Shown one piece after another: positions 42,842 through 53,426 of a stretch of 64,000 nucleotides of DNA (the first letter of the stretch is position 1; each line of letters opens with the position of its first letter). The notes beneath the pieces are model-generated. The model was given only the letters and a program-made list of their open reading frames with translations. It searched no databases and was not told where the DNA came from. Origin of the DNA: Gerris lacustris (Eukaryota > Arthropoda > Insecta > Hemiptera > Gerridae); contig OX578276.1 of assembly GCA_951217055.1 (NCBI GenBank), forward strand, positions 155,133,482 through 155,197,481. The letters are read 5' to 3'. The position numbers were made by a program, and so were the translations under genes.

Positions 42842-44348
42842 GGGCCAAGTTCCAGACCCCCTCCCACAAAATTCAGCCTATCAAAGCAGTGATATCTTAT
42901 AATTGGATGGTTTGGCTCAGATTTTGTGGTACTACTTCATAATCATGACTAGCCCTGGAATGCTAATGGTAGTCAAATCGACGAGCATAGTTTGAACCTT
43001 AACATTTTACGCTCGTATGCGATGGTGATGGGTACTCCATCAGAAAAGGTAGTAGTCCTTTTGAGCATATACTCGTTATCTGGCAAATTCCCGTCAAAGC
43101 AACTTCGTCGATTCGACTAACGTTTAGTAATAAACGTAGGGAATTAATTGGTCGTCGAATGAGCCTATAGCCTGGGAAAATGGGCCTGGGGTAAGGGGCA
43201 ATAGGCCTAGGGGTAAGGGGCAATGGGAGTAGGGTAATTGGCCTTGGGCCAGAGACCAATTGCCGATAATCTGGGGCCTGGAGCACTTGTCAAAGGGTCT
43301 TAGGGCTTTTGGCCTGGGGCATGGGATCTAGAGCATTAATGTTCACTCAATTTCAGATTCTTCTGATGTTCCTACTAAGTTATTTGTCATCAAATGTTTG
43401 TATATCTCACTAAAAGATTTAATAATGAGTTCTTAATAGTTTTCTCTTTATAAAAGTGTAGTTTTAACCAAATAAATGTATTTTCTGCATATGTTAGTCG
43501 AATCAACGAAGTTTTAGTAATACCAGCCATCTAATTACCATTAGTATTTAAGGGCTAGAGAGGTTGAAAAAAGGTTTACAACAATATTGTCACCATAATT
43601 AGTCCAAGTCTGCTCTTTCTTTAGTCAATAACCTCACTTCACTCCTACTTTAGCATTCATGAGCAATGAATTGCTCCGGGGCGGATGGGGAGGATGTGTC
43701 CGGCGCGGGAAAACATAATAACCGGTGCGGCGTCTAATTTTTAGTAAAAAATAAAAAATAAAATCAATATTCAATATTATAATTAAAATGCAACAATTTA
43801 TTTTTAAAAGTATAGCCGAACAAGTGTATAAAAATAAAAACCAGCTAAGAAACAAAATTATATAAACGAGGGAAGTCGCGAAGAAGGAGCAAAAATATTT
43901 CAAACTGGTTTTAAAGCGGCGTGGTGCCGCGAAAAAGGTGGTTTGGAACTAAATTTTTCGCAGCGCCGCTAAAAAAGGCAATAGGACCATAAAGGCGCTT
44001 GCCACCAGGCGCATTTTCATTTAGTCTATATAACCCATTTATTGCTGTCTGTACGCTTTTCTAATAAATGAAATTTGTGCTGCTATTCTATCAGTGGCGT
44101 TGCACGGATACAATATCACAATAATAAACATTTACAAAGTTATAATTAAAAAATACTTTTTTTTTTCAATTGGCGCTTCGGGAAATTTCCCGGCATCCCG
44201 GTGCCCCCAGGCCCCCATCCAATGAGCAAGACTCTTGCTCATTGAAGTAGGTGTGAAGGGAGGTCATGGACTAAACAAATACGGCCATTATGTAGAAATG
44301 ACTACTTTGATGGGCTGAAAGTTTTAGGAGGGGGTCTGGAACTTGGCC
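42842..44348. mobile_element. Unclassified TIR element hosting a MITE (1.5 kb)
   Basis: The left end GGCCAAGTTCCAGACCCCCT and right end AGGGGGTCTGGAACTTGGCC are perfect inverted repeats. Homology goes on for about 50 bp (TTCAGCC(T/C)ATCAAAG). No clear target duplication. The 602-bp MITE (42953-43554) lies just inside the left end. No transposase frame recognised. Confidence 0.6.
42953..43554. mobile_element. CCCTxxAATGCTAATGG MITE, copy 1 (602 bp)
   Basis: The left end CCCTGGAATGCTAATGGTAG follows CTAG (42949-42952). The right end CCATTAGTATTTAAGGG precedes CTAG (43555-43558). Highly similar to 58957-59598, which is flanked by TTAA. The middle has four GGGG runs (about 43187-43220). The open frame across the G-rich part, present in both copies, is a by-product of composition. 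Confidence 0.75.
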
Positions 44349-44429
44349 ATTTTTCAAAATTTAGTTTTTCTTGGGAAAATCTTTCCTTTATTCTGGCTTT
44401 AGCATCGTGGGCGTAGTCTTGGTTTCTTA

Positions 44430-45340
44430 CGAGGCACAAATCACAGGGAAGTACTTGCGTCCAAGTACTTTTTAGGGTTTTGTAGATGATTAAGCATACC
44501 CGTTATGTACATAATAATTTTTTTTTCTATCTCAAGGTTCCTGGGTTCGATCCCCCGGGGGGTCACAATGTTTTTCATTAGTAGGTAATAACGACTAGAT
44601 AAATTGCATTTTTTCAGAACATTTTCATCGCTCCACCATAAGGTATAACCATGAATTATTTCGAAATTTTAGGACCAGCCGTTTTATAATGTATGGGGGG
44701 GGGGACTTTTTTGGGAGTATATTTTGACTTATAAAACCAATAAAAAATGACAAATTTAAAAAAGCAAATATATATTTGTGTCCTGCTCTTCAGCAGCTTT
44801 CTTTTGACACCCGACTCAAAATTTTAAAAAAATAAAATTTTGGGCGCACTTCAAATTTTTGCACCCTAAATTGGCAATTTTTGAAAATTTGGGATGAACT
44901 CCAGGAATTTTCATCGCCCCACAATAAGGCATTAGCATGAATTATTTCGAAATTTTAGGACCAGCCGTTATTAATGGTTGGGGGGGGGGGATTTTTTTAG
45001 GTATATTTTGATTTTTTTTACCCAACAAGGAACACAAAATTTAAAAAAGCACATATATATATTTGTGTCCTGCTATTCAGCAACTTTCATTTGATACCCC
45101 ACTCGAAAATTAAAAAAAAATATAAATGTTTGAGGTTACCACATTTTTGCGAATTGCGCATGCGCATATTTAATTTTGAACTTCTGTATATTTTTCCTGT
45201 GGTTGGGTCAAAAAGTTACACCAGTGTTTCAAATTTCAGCACTTTCGCTTAAACGGTTCGGGCCCTATGAGCTAAAGAACGACGGACAGACGGACACATC
45301 ACCCTCGGCATAAGGGTTTTGAGAAGAATCTACAAAACTC
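44430..45340 (+). repeat. SINE-like composite repeat with internal duplication
   Basis: Box B GGGTTCGATCCCC (about 44546) then CACAATGTTTTTCATTAG, matching 12826-13160 in reverse. ATGAATTATTTCGAAATTTT plus AGGACCAGCCGTT occurs twice (about 44652 and 44937), each followed by a G run and TATATTTTGA. A CTAAAGAACGACGGACAGACGG-type word lies near 45275. Multi-copy non-coding repeat. Confidence 0.6.
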
Positions 45341-45630
45341 TAAAAAGAACCTGGGTAATATATGCACACGTATTTTTTAAAAGTTATATTGCAGGAGATA
45401 GCGCGCAAACAGCGTCTGATTAACAACAAGCTTGAATTGCGTGTATTAGTAAATATTTTGGTGCCATTTAAGAATATGTGGTCGACTAAGTTTGTCTGCG
45501 GGTCATAGCTTAGCAATAGGCATTTGAAAAAAAAACAAATAGGTGGACTTACTAACTTTGTATTCAGGATCATGAAAATCACATTGTCTGCCATGGTGGA
45601 AAGGACATGGCTCCTCTCCCGCAAACAAAC

Positions 45631-45972
45631 TTAGCCGAACACATATTCTTTAAAGGCACCAAAAGAGTAACTTATACACGATTCTAGCTTGATGTTAGTC
45701 ACACACTTTTTGCAGCGCCCTGAACTATTATTACCTAATTTTGTGTATAAAGAGAAACTTGTGTCAACACTAGTTGTTTTTTTGTTGTTTATTTTTTCTT
45801 TTTTTCTTTGGAGCCACAATTGCCACAAAACTAAAATAAATGTTAATAGTATTCCAAGAACCACAACTGATACAAATGACATCCCTGGGATATCCTTTTG
45901 TCCAGATTTGATCGTGTCCATAATCGTTGGTCCATGGGATCCCCTTTGGTTATCCCGTTTTGGATGCCTCAT
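45631..45972 (-). CDS. Uncertain ORF with one membrane segment
   Basis: 113 codons. Residues about 31-55 (MSFVSVVVLGILLTFILVLW) form a strong hydrophobic helix followed by basic QRKKEKINNKK. A donor-like TTAGGTAATA (about 45740) could end an exon after TSFSLYTKL. The N-terminal part overlaps GGATATCC-rich repeats, so the upstream limit is doubtful. No family recognised. It may be an exon of a small membrane protein or chance. Confidence 0.2.
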   Translation of the reverse strand: MRHPKRDNQRGSHGPTIMDTIKSGQKDIPGMSFVSVVVLGILLTFILVLWQLWLQRKKEKINNKKTTSVDTSFSLYTKLGNNSSGRCKKCVTNIKLESCISYSFGAFKEYVFG

Positions 45973-46095
45973 TGGGTCATCCTAAGGATGTCCTATGGAT
46001 ATCCTTAACGAGATGTCCAGTTAGGAGTATCCTATAGACATCCATTAGGGATATTTTATGGATATCGAGTTAAGGGCATCCTATGGATGAGTTAT
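45880..46095. repeat. Degenerate GGATATCC-rich repeats
   Basis: Words like GGATATCC, GGATGTCC, CATCCTA and ATCCTATGGAT recur about every 15-30 bp with much variation. Periodicity is too irregular to give a unit. Confidence 0.45.
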
Positions 46096-46766
46096 ATATA
46101 TTTCTAAAGTTTTTTGCTTTATTATAAATGTCAAAAGATTTAATTAGAAGTGGATTTATTTACGTTACACAAAGGATGATTCATCAGTTGGTTTGACGGA
46201 GAATTTGTGAAACTTATAAAAAATCATATTGTAAATGAAACACAATATTTTTTTAAAAAATCAGTTTATTGTCTACCACAAGAATTTAAAAATACGAATA
46301 TATAGACCGGTTTCGACTGGTTTAGATAATATAAAAATTAAAACAAAAAGTTATACTTTCTAAAATACTGTCATCTTCAGTTGACTGATTTATAAAGACT
46401 CTGTTGATTTTCTAATTTAAACTAGGAACTTAGGGTAATGCGTGGGGATATAACGGTATAGGGTTTAAACGGTATAAGGAAGAGTGTAAGGGTATTCGGG
46501 TTGGATTCTCAGGTATAGGAGGGTTAGCTTAAACTATGGTTTAACATAAAATAATAAAGTACAGATATAAAAAATATGAAACACGCATTACCCTAAGTTC
46601 CTAGTTTAAATTAGAAAATCAACGCAGTCTTTATAAATCAGTCGACTGAAGATGACAGTGTTTCAGAAAGTATAACTTTTTGAATAGAAAGGGTATTTTG
46701 TGGACTTGTAGTATATATAGGAGAGAAGGAGATTTGTTGGAATAAAAGTCCGATAGATGTAGTTAT

Positions 46767-46826
46767 GTTTTTATTTTCAAAGCTTTCGCTCAGGGAGCCT
46801 GAGCTTCATCAGTGATCTACAAATAA
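46767..46826 (-). ncRNA. Hammerhead ribozyme of the left Penelope arm
   Basis: Reverse complement of the motif at 52861-52920, with the same core bases. It lies at the 3' side of the left element, transcribed on the minus strand. Confidence 0.7.
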
Positions 46827-47322
46827 GAATTAGAAACTAATAACAATTGAAAAATATAAAAATATATATATAAATATGAGAAATATAAATGTAATAACGT
46901 TAGTACTGAAAAAAAAAAAAAAAAAAAAAAACATACCAAAAAAGGTGTAACAATAGTATAAACTCTAAAATTGACAGCATACTGTAGAGCACGTAATTAT
47001 AGTTATAATAAATTATAACATAATTTAACATATTTATCACGAAATATGAAAAATACTTGAAAAAACGGTATAATTTTAAAAAATGTTAGATTACACATAA
47101 TGTCTATTGAGGTGAATGAGTAAGGTGTGGAAAAACAGGTAGACTAAATAGGTAAGGAAAGTGGAGGGGATTTACTGGGGGTTTTTCTCCCGGGAGGTTA
47201 AGGAACTAGAGGAAAGACCAAGTGCCGGTGGGATTAAAATCTAAAGGATCAAAGGGAAAACAATAACGGGTAAAAAATAACGAGAAAGGAAGCAATCCTT
47301 TATGTTATAAACATAAAGTGAA

Positions 47323-47845
47323 CTATTTATTTTTATTAATATTGGATATAATATTTGCATAAATATTACTTAATTTATTGGTGTCTTGTTTCAAGTTAAT
47401 GTTGTTCGTGTTAGATTTTATGTATAACATTTCAAGTGTAAGTCGTTTTTGGTGGTGTTTTTCAGTGTGTAAGATATTATAATTATCTGTGTCTAACGTG
47501 TGTTTATTATTGTGTGCGTGTTCTGAAATGGCTGTGTTAGTGTTGTTGTTAGAGATGTCTTTAATATGTTGATGGAATCTGTTTTTGAATTGTTGTGAAG
47601 TTTCACCTATATATGTGGCAGGACAATTTTTACAATTAATTTGGTATACAACATTACTTTGTTGTATAGGAGGAATGGGATCTTTGAGTTTAGAGTATAA
47701 AAAGGATTTTAAAGTTGTGGAATTTTTTTGGGCTATTTTAATATTATTATAAGGTTGAAACAGTTTTTTAATTTGTTCAGTGGTGTGTTTTATATAAGGT
47801 AGGGTGTAGTATTTGGCTAATACGGGAGGGGCAGCATTAAGGGAG

Positions 47846-47882
<37 letters not shown>

Positions 47883-49857
47883 AATTATTGGTTTGTGTGG
47901 TGTTTAAATTGTTATTATTATTGGTGTATTGGGGAGTTATATTGTTATTTGTGTGTTTTAGGAGAAGTTGTTTAATTATTTTGTCAGGGTAACTATTTCT
48001 ATTAAGTGTATCTTTTATGAATGATATTTTTTCCTTATGAAATTGTTTATCAGAGAGAGTAAGGGTTTGATTTATGAAATTATTAGCACAGTTTATTTTG
48101 TAAGAATAAGGTTGGTGTGAATGGAAATGAAGTAATCTACCTGAATATGTGGGTTTAGTGTAATGTTTATAGGTTAATTTGTTATCGTTAGTTTTTATTA
48201 TCTTTATGTTAAGGAAAGGAAGGGCATTGTTCTCTTCGGATTCTATGGTGAATTTGAGGTTGGGATGGTAGTTATTAAAGCTGTTAAGTAGGGAGGGTAT
48301 GTGATCTTTGTTGATTACGAAAAAACTGTCATCAACATATTTTTTGACAAATTTAATGTGGGGATTAAATTGGGGTATTATATCTTGGAATACTTTGTCT
48401 AAGACAATGTCAGCAATAATGGGTGATAGAGGGTCGCCCATGGGGAGACCTTCTTTTTGTAAATAAAGGATGTCGTTGTGGGAGAAATAAGTGGAGTCAA
48501 GGCAAAAATCTACTATGTCATAGTAGAGGGGTTTAGAAATTTGGGTGTGGGAGAAGATTTTGGGCCAAAGGGACTTGGTGAGATCTTTTGCTAAATTAAG
48601 GGGAATGGACGTGAACAGAGATTGGACATCTAGTGAGATGAGTGAATCATTTGGATCTAGGTCGGGGATATCTTTGATTTGATCAATAAGTTGATAAGAG
48701 TTGGAGATATTAAAATCATAGCTGTTCCTAAAGGGGGATAATAAGTTTGAGAGAAATTTGGATAGGTTGTAAGAAGGGGAGTTTATACAAGAAACTATGG
48801 GTCTAAGAGAAACAGGATTTTTGTGTATTTTGGGAAGAGCATAAATTCTAGGAGGGACAGCTGTATAATTTGTTAAAGTTTTTTTAGTTGGGAAATTGAT
48901 TATTTTTTCTTCATGTAAACGATTAATAAGTTTGTTATGTTGAGTTTGTCTTTTAAGTGTGGGATCTCTTTGTTTATCTTTGTTTTTGTATTTAGGTATC
49001 ATTGTGTAAGTGTTTGTGTCTTGTATTAGTTGATTGAATTTATCTGTGTATTCTGATTTGTTCATAATGACTGTAGTGTTACCTTTATCCGCTTTAAGTA
49101 TTAAAATGTCTGGGTTATTTTTTATGAATTGCTTTGTTTTTCTGATGGACGAGTTAATGAAGGAATCATGTTTAGTGTGGTTGATCTTTTTATGTGTGTT
49201 GTGTAATGAATTAGTTATAATATTAGTAAATTTGCCGCGTAGTTCGTTTTTTAAGTCAATGTTTTCGTTAGTGTTTTCTATTATGTGTTCGGTGTCTTTT
49301 ATTATATCAAAAATTTGTTTTTTATTAATGTTCTTAGTATAACAGAATTTAGGTCCAAGAGACAATATATATTTTACTTCTGGAGGAATAATTACATTAG
49401 TAAGATTGTTTATCCAGTTATCATTGAATTTAAAAGAGTTAGATATTATAGTGTTTTGTTTGTTTAAAAGTTTATCAAATTTAGATTTTAGAATGTCTTT
49501 GGTAGCTCTAATGTGTTTTTCGGAGGTTATTTTTATATGAGATCTACATTCTTCAGTGAGGTGTTTGTTGGATGATATTATAGAAAAAAACTTATTTGTA
49601 ATATTATTAATATGGTCTTTATTATGTTTCAATTTCCAATGTTTCAGTTCTAAACATGTGTTGAGCAGAGCAATACTAGTTTTAGTGGTTATATGGTCAA
49701 GTTTATTATTGTGAGGGGCATTTTCTAATTTTAAGGAAGATATATTAGTGAGAATATTGGATATGAAGGAAGGAAAAACATTATTGTGCTTACATTTTGT
49801 GAGGTAGGTAATATCCTGTTTAATTTTCCCAATTAAACTATAAAAAACTTGGGAAAA
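47323..49857 (-). CDS. Penelope-like element protein, RT plus GIY-YIG endonuclease (left copy)
   Basis: Open from the centre of the palindrome (49857) to TAA at 47323, up to 845 codons, but with no ATG before about residue 250; the first possible start used by a simple reading (49632) is a TTG. So the protein is 5'-truncated. The upstream open part contains LENAPHNNKLDHITTK, usual N-terminal PLE sequence. RT motifs in order: ILKADKGNTTVIMNK, PRIYALPKIHK, RPIVSCINSPSYN, LISLDVQSLFTSIP, EGLPMGDPLSPIIADIV, then FVKKYVDDSFFV, where the catalytic aspartates are intact. A poly-Asn tract and linker follow. The C-terminal GIY-YIG nuclease shows VVYQINCKNCPATYIGET, FKNRFHQH and ISEHA. Differs from the right copy by one residue (V for I in Y-V-D-D, codon at 48334-48336). 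Confidence 0.88.
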
Positions 49858-51798
49858 TTAAACAGGATATTACCTACCTCACAAAATGTAAGCACAATAA
49901 TGTTTTTCCTTCCTTCATATCCAATATTCTCACTAATATATCTTCCTTAAAATTAGAAAATGCCCCTCACAATAATAAACTTGACCATATAACCACTAAA
50001 ACTAGTATTGCTCTGCTCAACACATGTTTAGAACTGAAACATTGGAAATTGAAACATAATAAAGACCATATTAATAATATTACAAATAAGTTTTTTTCTA
50101 TAATATCATCCAACAAACACCTCACTGAAGAATGTAGATCTCATATAAAAATAACCTCCGAAAAACACATTAGAGCTACCAAAGACATTCTAAAATCTAA
50201 ATTTGATAAACTTTTAAACAAACAAAACACTATAATATCTAACTCTTTTAAATTCAATGATAACTGGATAAACAATCTTACTAATGTAATTATTCCTCCA
50301 GAAGTAAAATATATATTGTCTCTTGGACCTAAATTCTGTTATACTAAGAACATTAATAAAAAACAAATTTTTGATATAATAAAAGACACCGAACACATAA
50401 TAGAAAACACTAACGAAAACATTGACTTAAAAAACGAACTACGCGGCAAATTTACTAATATTATAACTAATTCATTACACAACACACATAAAAAGATCAA
50501 CCACACTAAACATGATTCCTTCATTAACTCGTCCATCAGAAAAACAAAGCAATTCATAAAAAATAACCCAGACATTTTAATACTTAAAGCGGATAAAGGT
50601 AACACTACAGTCATTATGAACAAATCAGAATACACAGATAAATTCAATCAACTAATACAAGACACAAACACTTACACAATGATACCTAAATACAAAAACA
50701 AAGATAAACAAAGAGATCCCACACTTAAAAGACAAACTCAACATAACAAACTTATTAATCGTTTACATGAAGAAAAAATAATCAATTTCCCAACTAAAAA
50801 AACTTTAACAAATTATACAGCTGTCCCTCCTAGAATTTATGCTCTTCCCAAAATACACAAAAATCCTGTTTCTCTTAGACCCATAGTTTCTTGTATAAAC
50901 TCCCCTTCTTACAACCTATCCAAATTTCTCTCAAACTTATTATCCCCCTTTAGGAACAGCTATGATTTTAATATCTCCAACTCTTATCAACTTATTGATC
51001 AAATCAAAGATATCCCCGACCTAGATCCAAATGATTCACTCATCTCACTAGATGTCCAATCTCTGTTCACGTCCATTCCCCTTAATTTAGCAAAAGATCT
51101 CACCAAGTCCCTTTGGCCCAAAATCTTCTCCCACACCCAAATTTCTAAACCCCTCTACTATGACATAGTAGATTTTTGCCTTGACTCCACTTATTTCTCC
51201 CACAACGACATCCTTTATTTACAAAAAGAAGGTCTCCCCATGGGCGACCCTCTATCACCCATTATTGCTGACATTGTCTTAGACAAAGTATTCCAAGATA
51301 TAATACCCCAATTTAATCCCCACATTAAATTTGTCAAAAAATATATTGATGACAGTTTTTTCGTAATCAACAAAGATCACATACCCTCCCTACTTAACAG
51401 CTTTAATAACTACCATCCCAACCTCAAATTCACCATAGAATCCGAAGAGAACAATGCCCTTCCTTTCCTTAACATAAAGATAATAAAAACTAACGATAAC
51501 AAATTAACCTATAAACATTACACTAAACCCACATATTCAGGTAGATTACTTCATTTCCATTCACACCAACCTTATTCTTACAAAATAAACTGTGCTAATA
51601 ATTTCATAAATCAAACCCTTACTCTCTCTGATAAACAATTTCATAAGGAAAAAATATCATTCATAAAAGATACACTTAATAGAAATAGTTACCCTGACAA
51701 AATAATTAAACAACTTCTCCTAAAACACACAAATAACAATATAACTCCCCAATACACCAATAATAATAACAATTTAAACACCACACAAACCAATAATT

Positions 51799-51835
<37 letters not shown>

Positions 51836-52358
51836 CTCCCTTAATGCTGCCCCTCCCGTATTAGCCAAATACTACACCCTACCTTATATAAAACACACCA
51901 CTGAACAAATTAAAAAACTGTTTCAACCTTATAATAATATTAAAATAGCCCAAAAAAATTCCACAACTTTAAAATCCTTTTTATACTCTAAACTCAAAGA
52001 TCCCATTCCTCCTATACAACAAAGTAATGTTGTATACCAAATTAATTGTAAAAATTGTCCTGCCACATATATAGGTGAAACTTCACAACAATTCAAAAAC
52101 AGATTCCATCAACATATTAAAGACATCTCTAACAACAACACTAACACAGCCATTTCAGAACACGCACACAATAATAAACACACGTTAGACACAGATAATT
52201 ATAATATCTTACACACTGAAAAACACCACCAAAAACGACTTACACTTGAAATGTTATACATAAAATCTAACACGAACAACATTAACTTGAAACAAGACAC
52301 CAATAAATTAAGTAATATTTATGCAAATATTATATCCAATATTAATAAAAATAAATAG
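49824..52358 (+). CDS. Penelope-like element protein, RT plus GIY-YIG endonuclease (right copy)
   Basis: Mirror image of the left copy, open from 49824 (after an in-frame TAA at 49821) to TAA at 52358. The catalytic box is YIDD (51342-51353). The GIY-YIG signature (ATYIGET) is at 52062-52082 and the Asn run lies near 51800-51832. The family copies its RNA by target-primed reverse transcription, with the GIY-YIG domain nicking DNA; the RT is related to telomerase. Both domains appear intact, but the missing N-terminus and start codon make this copy probably non-autonomous. Codon use is extremely AT-biased. The two reading frames overlap in the 16-bp spacer. Confidence 0.88.
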
Positions 52359-52860
52359 TTCACTTTATGTTTATAACATAAAGGATTGCTTCCTTTCTCG
52401 TTATTTTTTACCCGTTATTGTTTTCCCTTTGATCCTTTAGATTTTAATCCCACCGGCACTTGGTCTTTCCTCTAGTTCCTTAACCTCCCGGGAGAAAAAC
52501 CCCCAGTAAATCCCCTCCACTTTCCTTACCTATTTAGTCTACCTGTTTTTCCACACCTTACTCATTCACCTCAATAGACATTATGTGTAATCTAACATTT
52601 TTTAAAATTATACCGTTTTTTCAAGTATTTTTCATATTTCGTGATAAATATGTTAAATTATGTTATAATTTATTATAACTATAATTACGTGCTCTACAGT
52701 ATGCTGTCAATTTTAGAGTTTATACTATTGTTACACCTTTTTTGGTATGTTTTTTTTTTTTTTTTTTTTTTTTTTTTTCAGTACTAACGTTATTACATTT
52801 ATATTTCTCATATTTATATATATATTTTTATATTTTTCAATTGTTATTAGTTTCTAATTC

Positions 52861-52920
52861 TTATTTGTAGATCACTGATGAAGCTCAGGCTCCCTGAGCG
52901 AAAGCTTTGAAAATAAAAAC
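52861..52920 (+). ncRNA. Hammerhead ribozyme of the right Penelope arm
   Basis: CTGATGA (52875-52881), stem II GCTCAGG-CTC-CCTGAGC, GAAA, then GCTTT. Stem I is TCA/TGA next to the core plus an outer TTATTT/AAATAA helix. Stem III is minimal (GC only; AAAGCTTT is self-complementary), as known for Penelope-like ribozymes that work best as dimers. There is one extra A between CTGATGA and stem II. The predicted cut lies in GCTTT after the second T. Confidence 0.7.
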
Positions 52921-53232
52921 ATAACTACATCTATCGGACTTTTATTCCAACAAATCTCCTTCTCTCCTATATAACTTTTTGTTTTAATTTTTATATTATC
53001 TAAACCAGTCGAAACCGGTCTATATATTTGTATTTTTAAATTCTTGTGGTAGACAATAAACTGATTTTTTAAAAATATTATTGCGTTTCATTTACAATAT
53101 GATTTTTACAAAGGATGATGTTTCTGTGAAAGCTATAATGAAACAATCAAAAATATATTCAAATTATTCATAAAAGTTATATGTTTACGGTGTAGGGTTT
53201 AAGTATTCATTTTTAGTTGCACCAAATCGGAT

Positions 53233-53319
53233 ATAGTCTTGGCCAAGTGGATAGAGCATCAACCTTACATACTGGAGGTTCCGGGTTCTAGTCTCGAAGG
53301 GATAATATAAAATTTCTAG
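53233..53319 (+). repeat. tRNA-derived SINE interrupted by the LINE
   Basis: Box A TTGGCCAAGTGGATAGAGCA (about 53247) resembles a serine-type tRNA. Box B is GGTTCTAGTCTCG (about 53285). Arms do not pair as a full tRNA. The 3' side, ATATAAAATTTCTAG (53305-53319), is the target duplicated by the LINE and resumes at 58616. Confidence 0.6.
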
Positions 53320-53426
53320 GAGTTTTGTTTTGACAGGTGATTGAAAACACACGTAAGTAATTCTCTCCTCAATTATATAAGATTATCTTAGTGAAATAGA
53401 CTTTAAATTCCCTTCAAATTGTGAGT

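Larger units (their letters stand above)
46683..52969. mobile_element. Head-to-head palindromic pair of Penelope-like retroelements
   Basis: Two arms are reverse complements: about 46714-49832 and 49849-52973. Coordinates pair as x+y=99681 across the whole coding part with no indel; a longer poly-T tract on the right shifts the outer parts to 99687. The centre is 16 bp (49833-49848). TATAACTTTTTG flanks the insertion once on each side (46671-46682 and 52970-52981). A 31-bp unpaired segment lies between the left duplication and the left arm. Each arm has a 5'-truncated RT/GIY-YIG frame and, at its outer 3' end, a hammerhead motif. The uninterrupted target sequence is seen at about 46345-46375 (minus), so the pair inserted as one event. 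Confidence 0.88.
46205..53110. repeat. Outer inverted-repeat element, split by the Penelope pair
   Basis: The left arm (46205-46440, minus orientation) runs from AATCATATTGTAAATGAAAC through CCGGTTTCGACTGG and GTCATCTTCAGTTGACTG to CCTAAGTTC-type sequence. The right arm is present in two pieces: 46575-46682, then 52970-53110. A unique 130-bp centre (about 46441-46570) separates the arms. ACAAAGGATGAT occurs outside both ends (about 46169 and 53117), a possible target duplication. The GAAACCGG core next to a CTGAAGA word recalls Penelope-type terminal repeats. Confidence 0.6.

Noticed and set aside
42999..43286. Conserved 95-codon minus-strand frame also seen at 59083-59331
   Set aside because: It lies in a MITE and arises from the G-rich tract; conservation follows from the repeat, not from a protein.
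46683..52969. The PLE palindrome as a pure assembly mirror artefact
   Set aside because: The arms differ at a codon and in poly-T length, the left side has 31 unpaired bases, and a 12-bp duplication flanks the pair; long reads would still be decisive.
52985..53025. GAAACCGGTC in the outer repeat as an intact hammerhead
   Set aside because: The nearest CUGANGA-type box (CTGAAGA) is followed by sequence that does not pair to close stem II properly.
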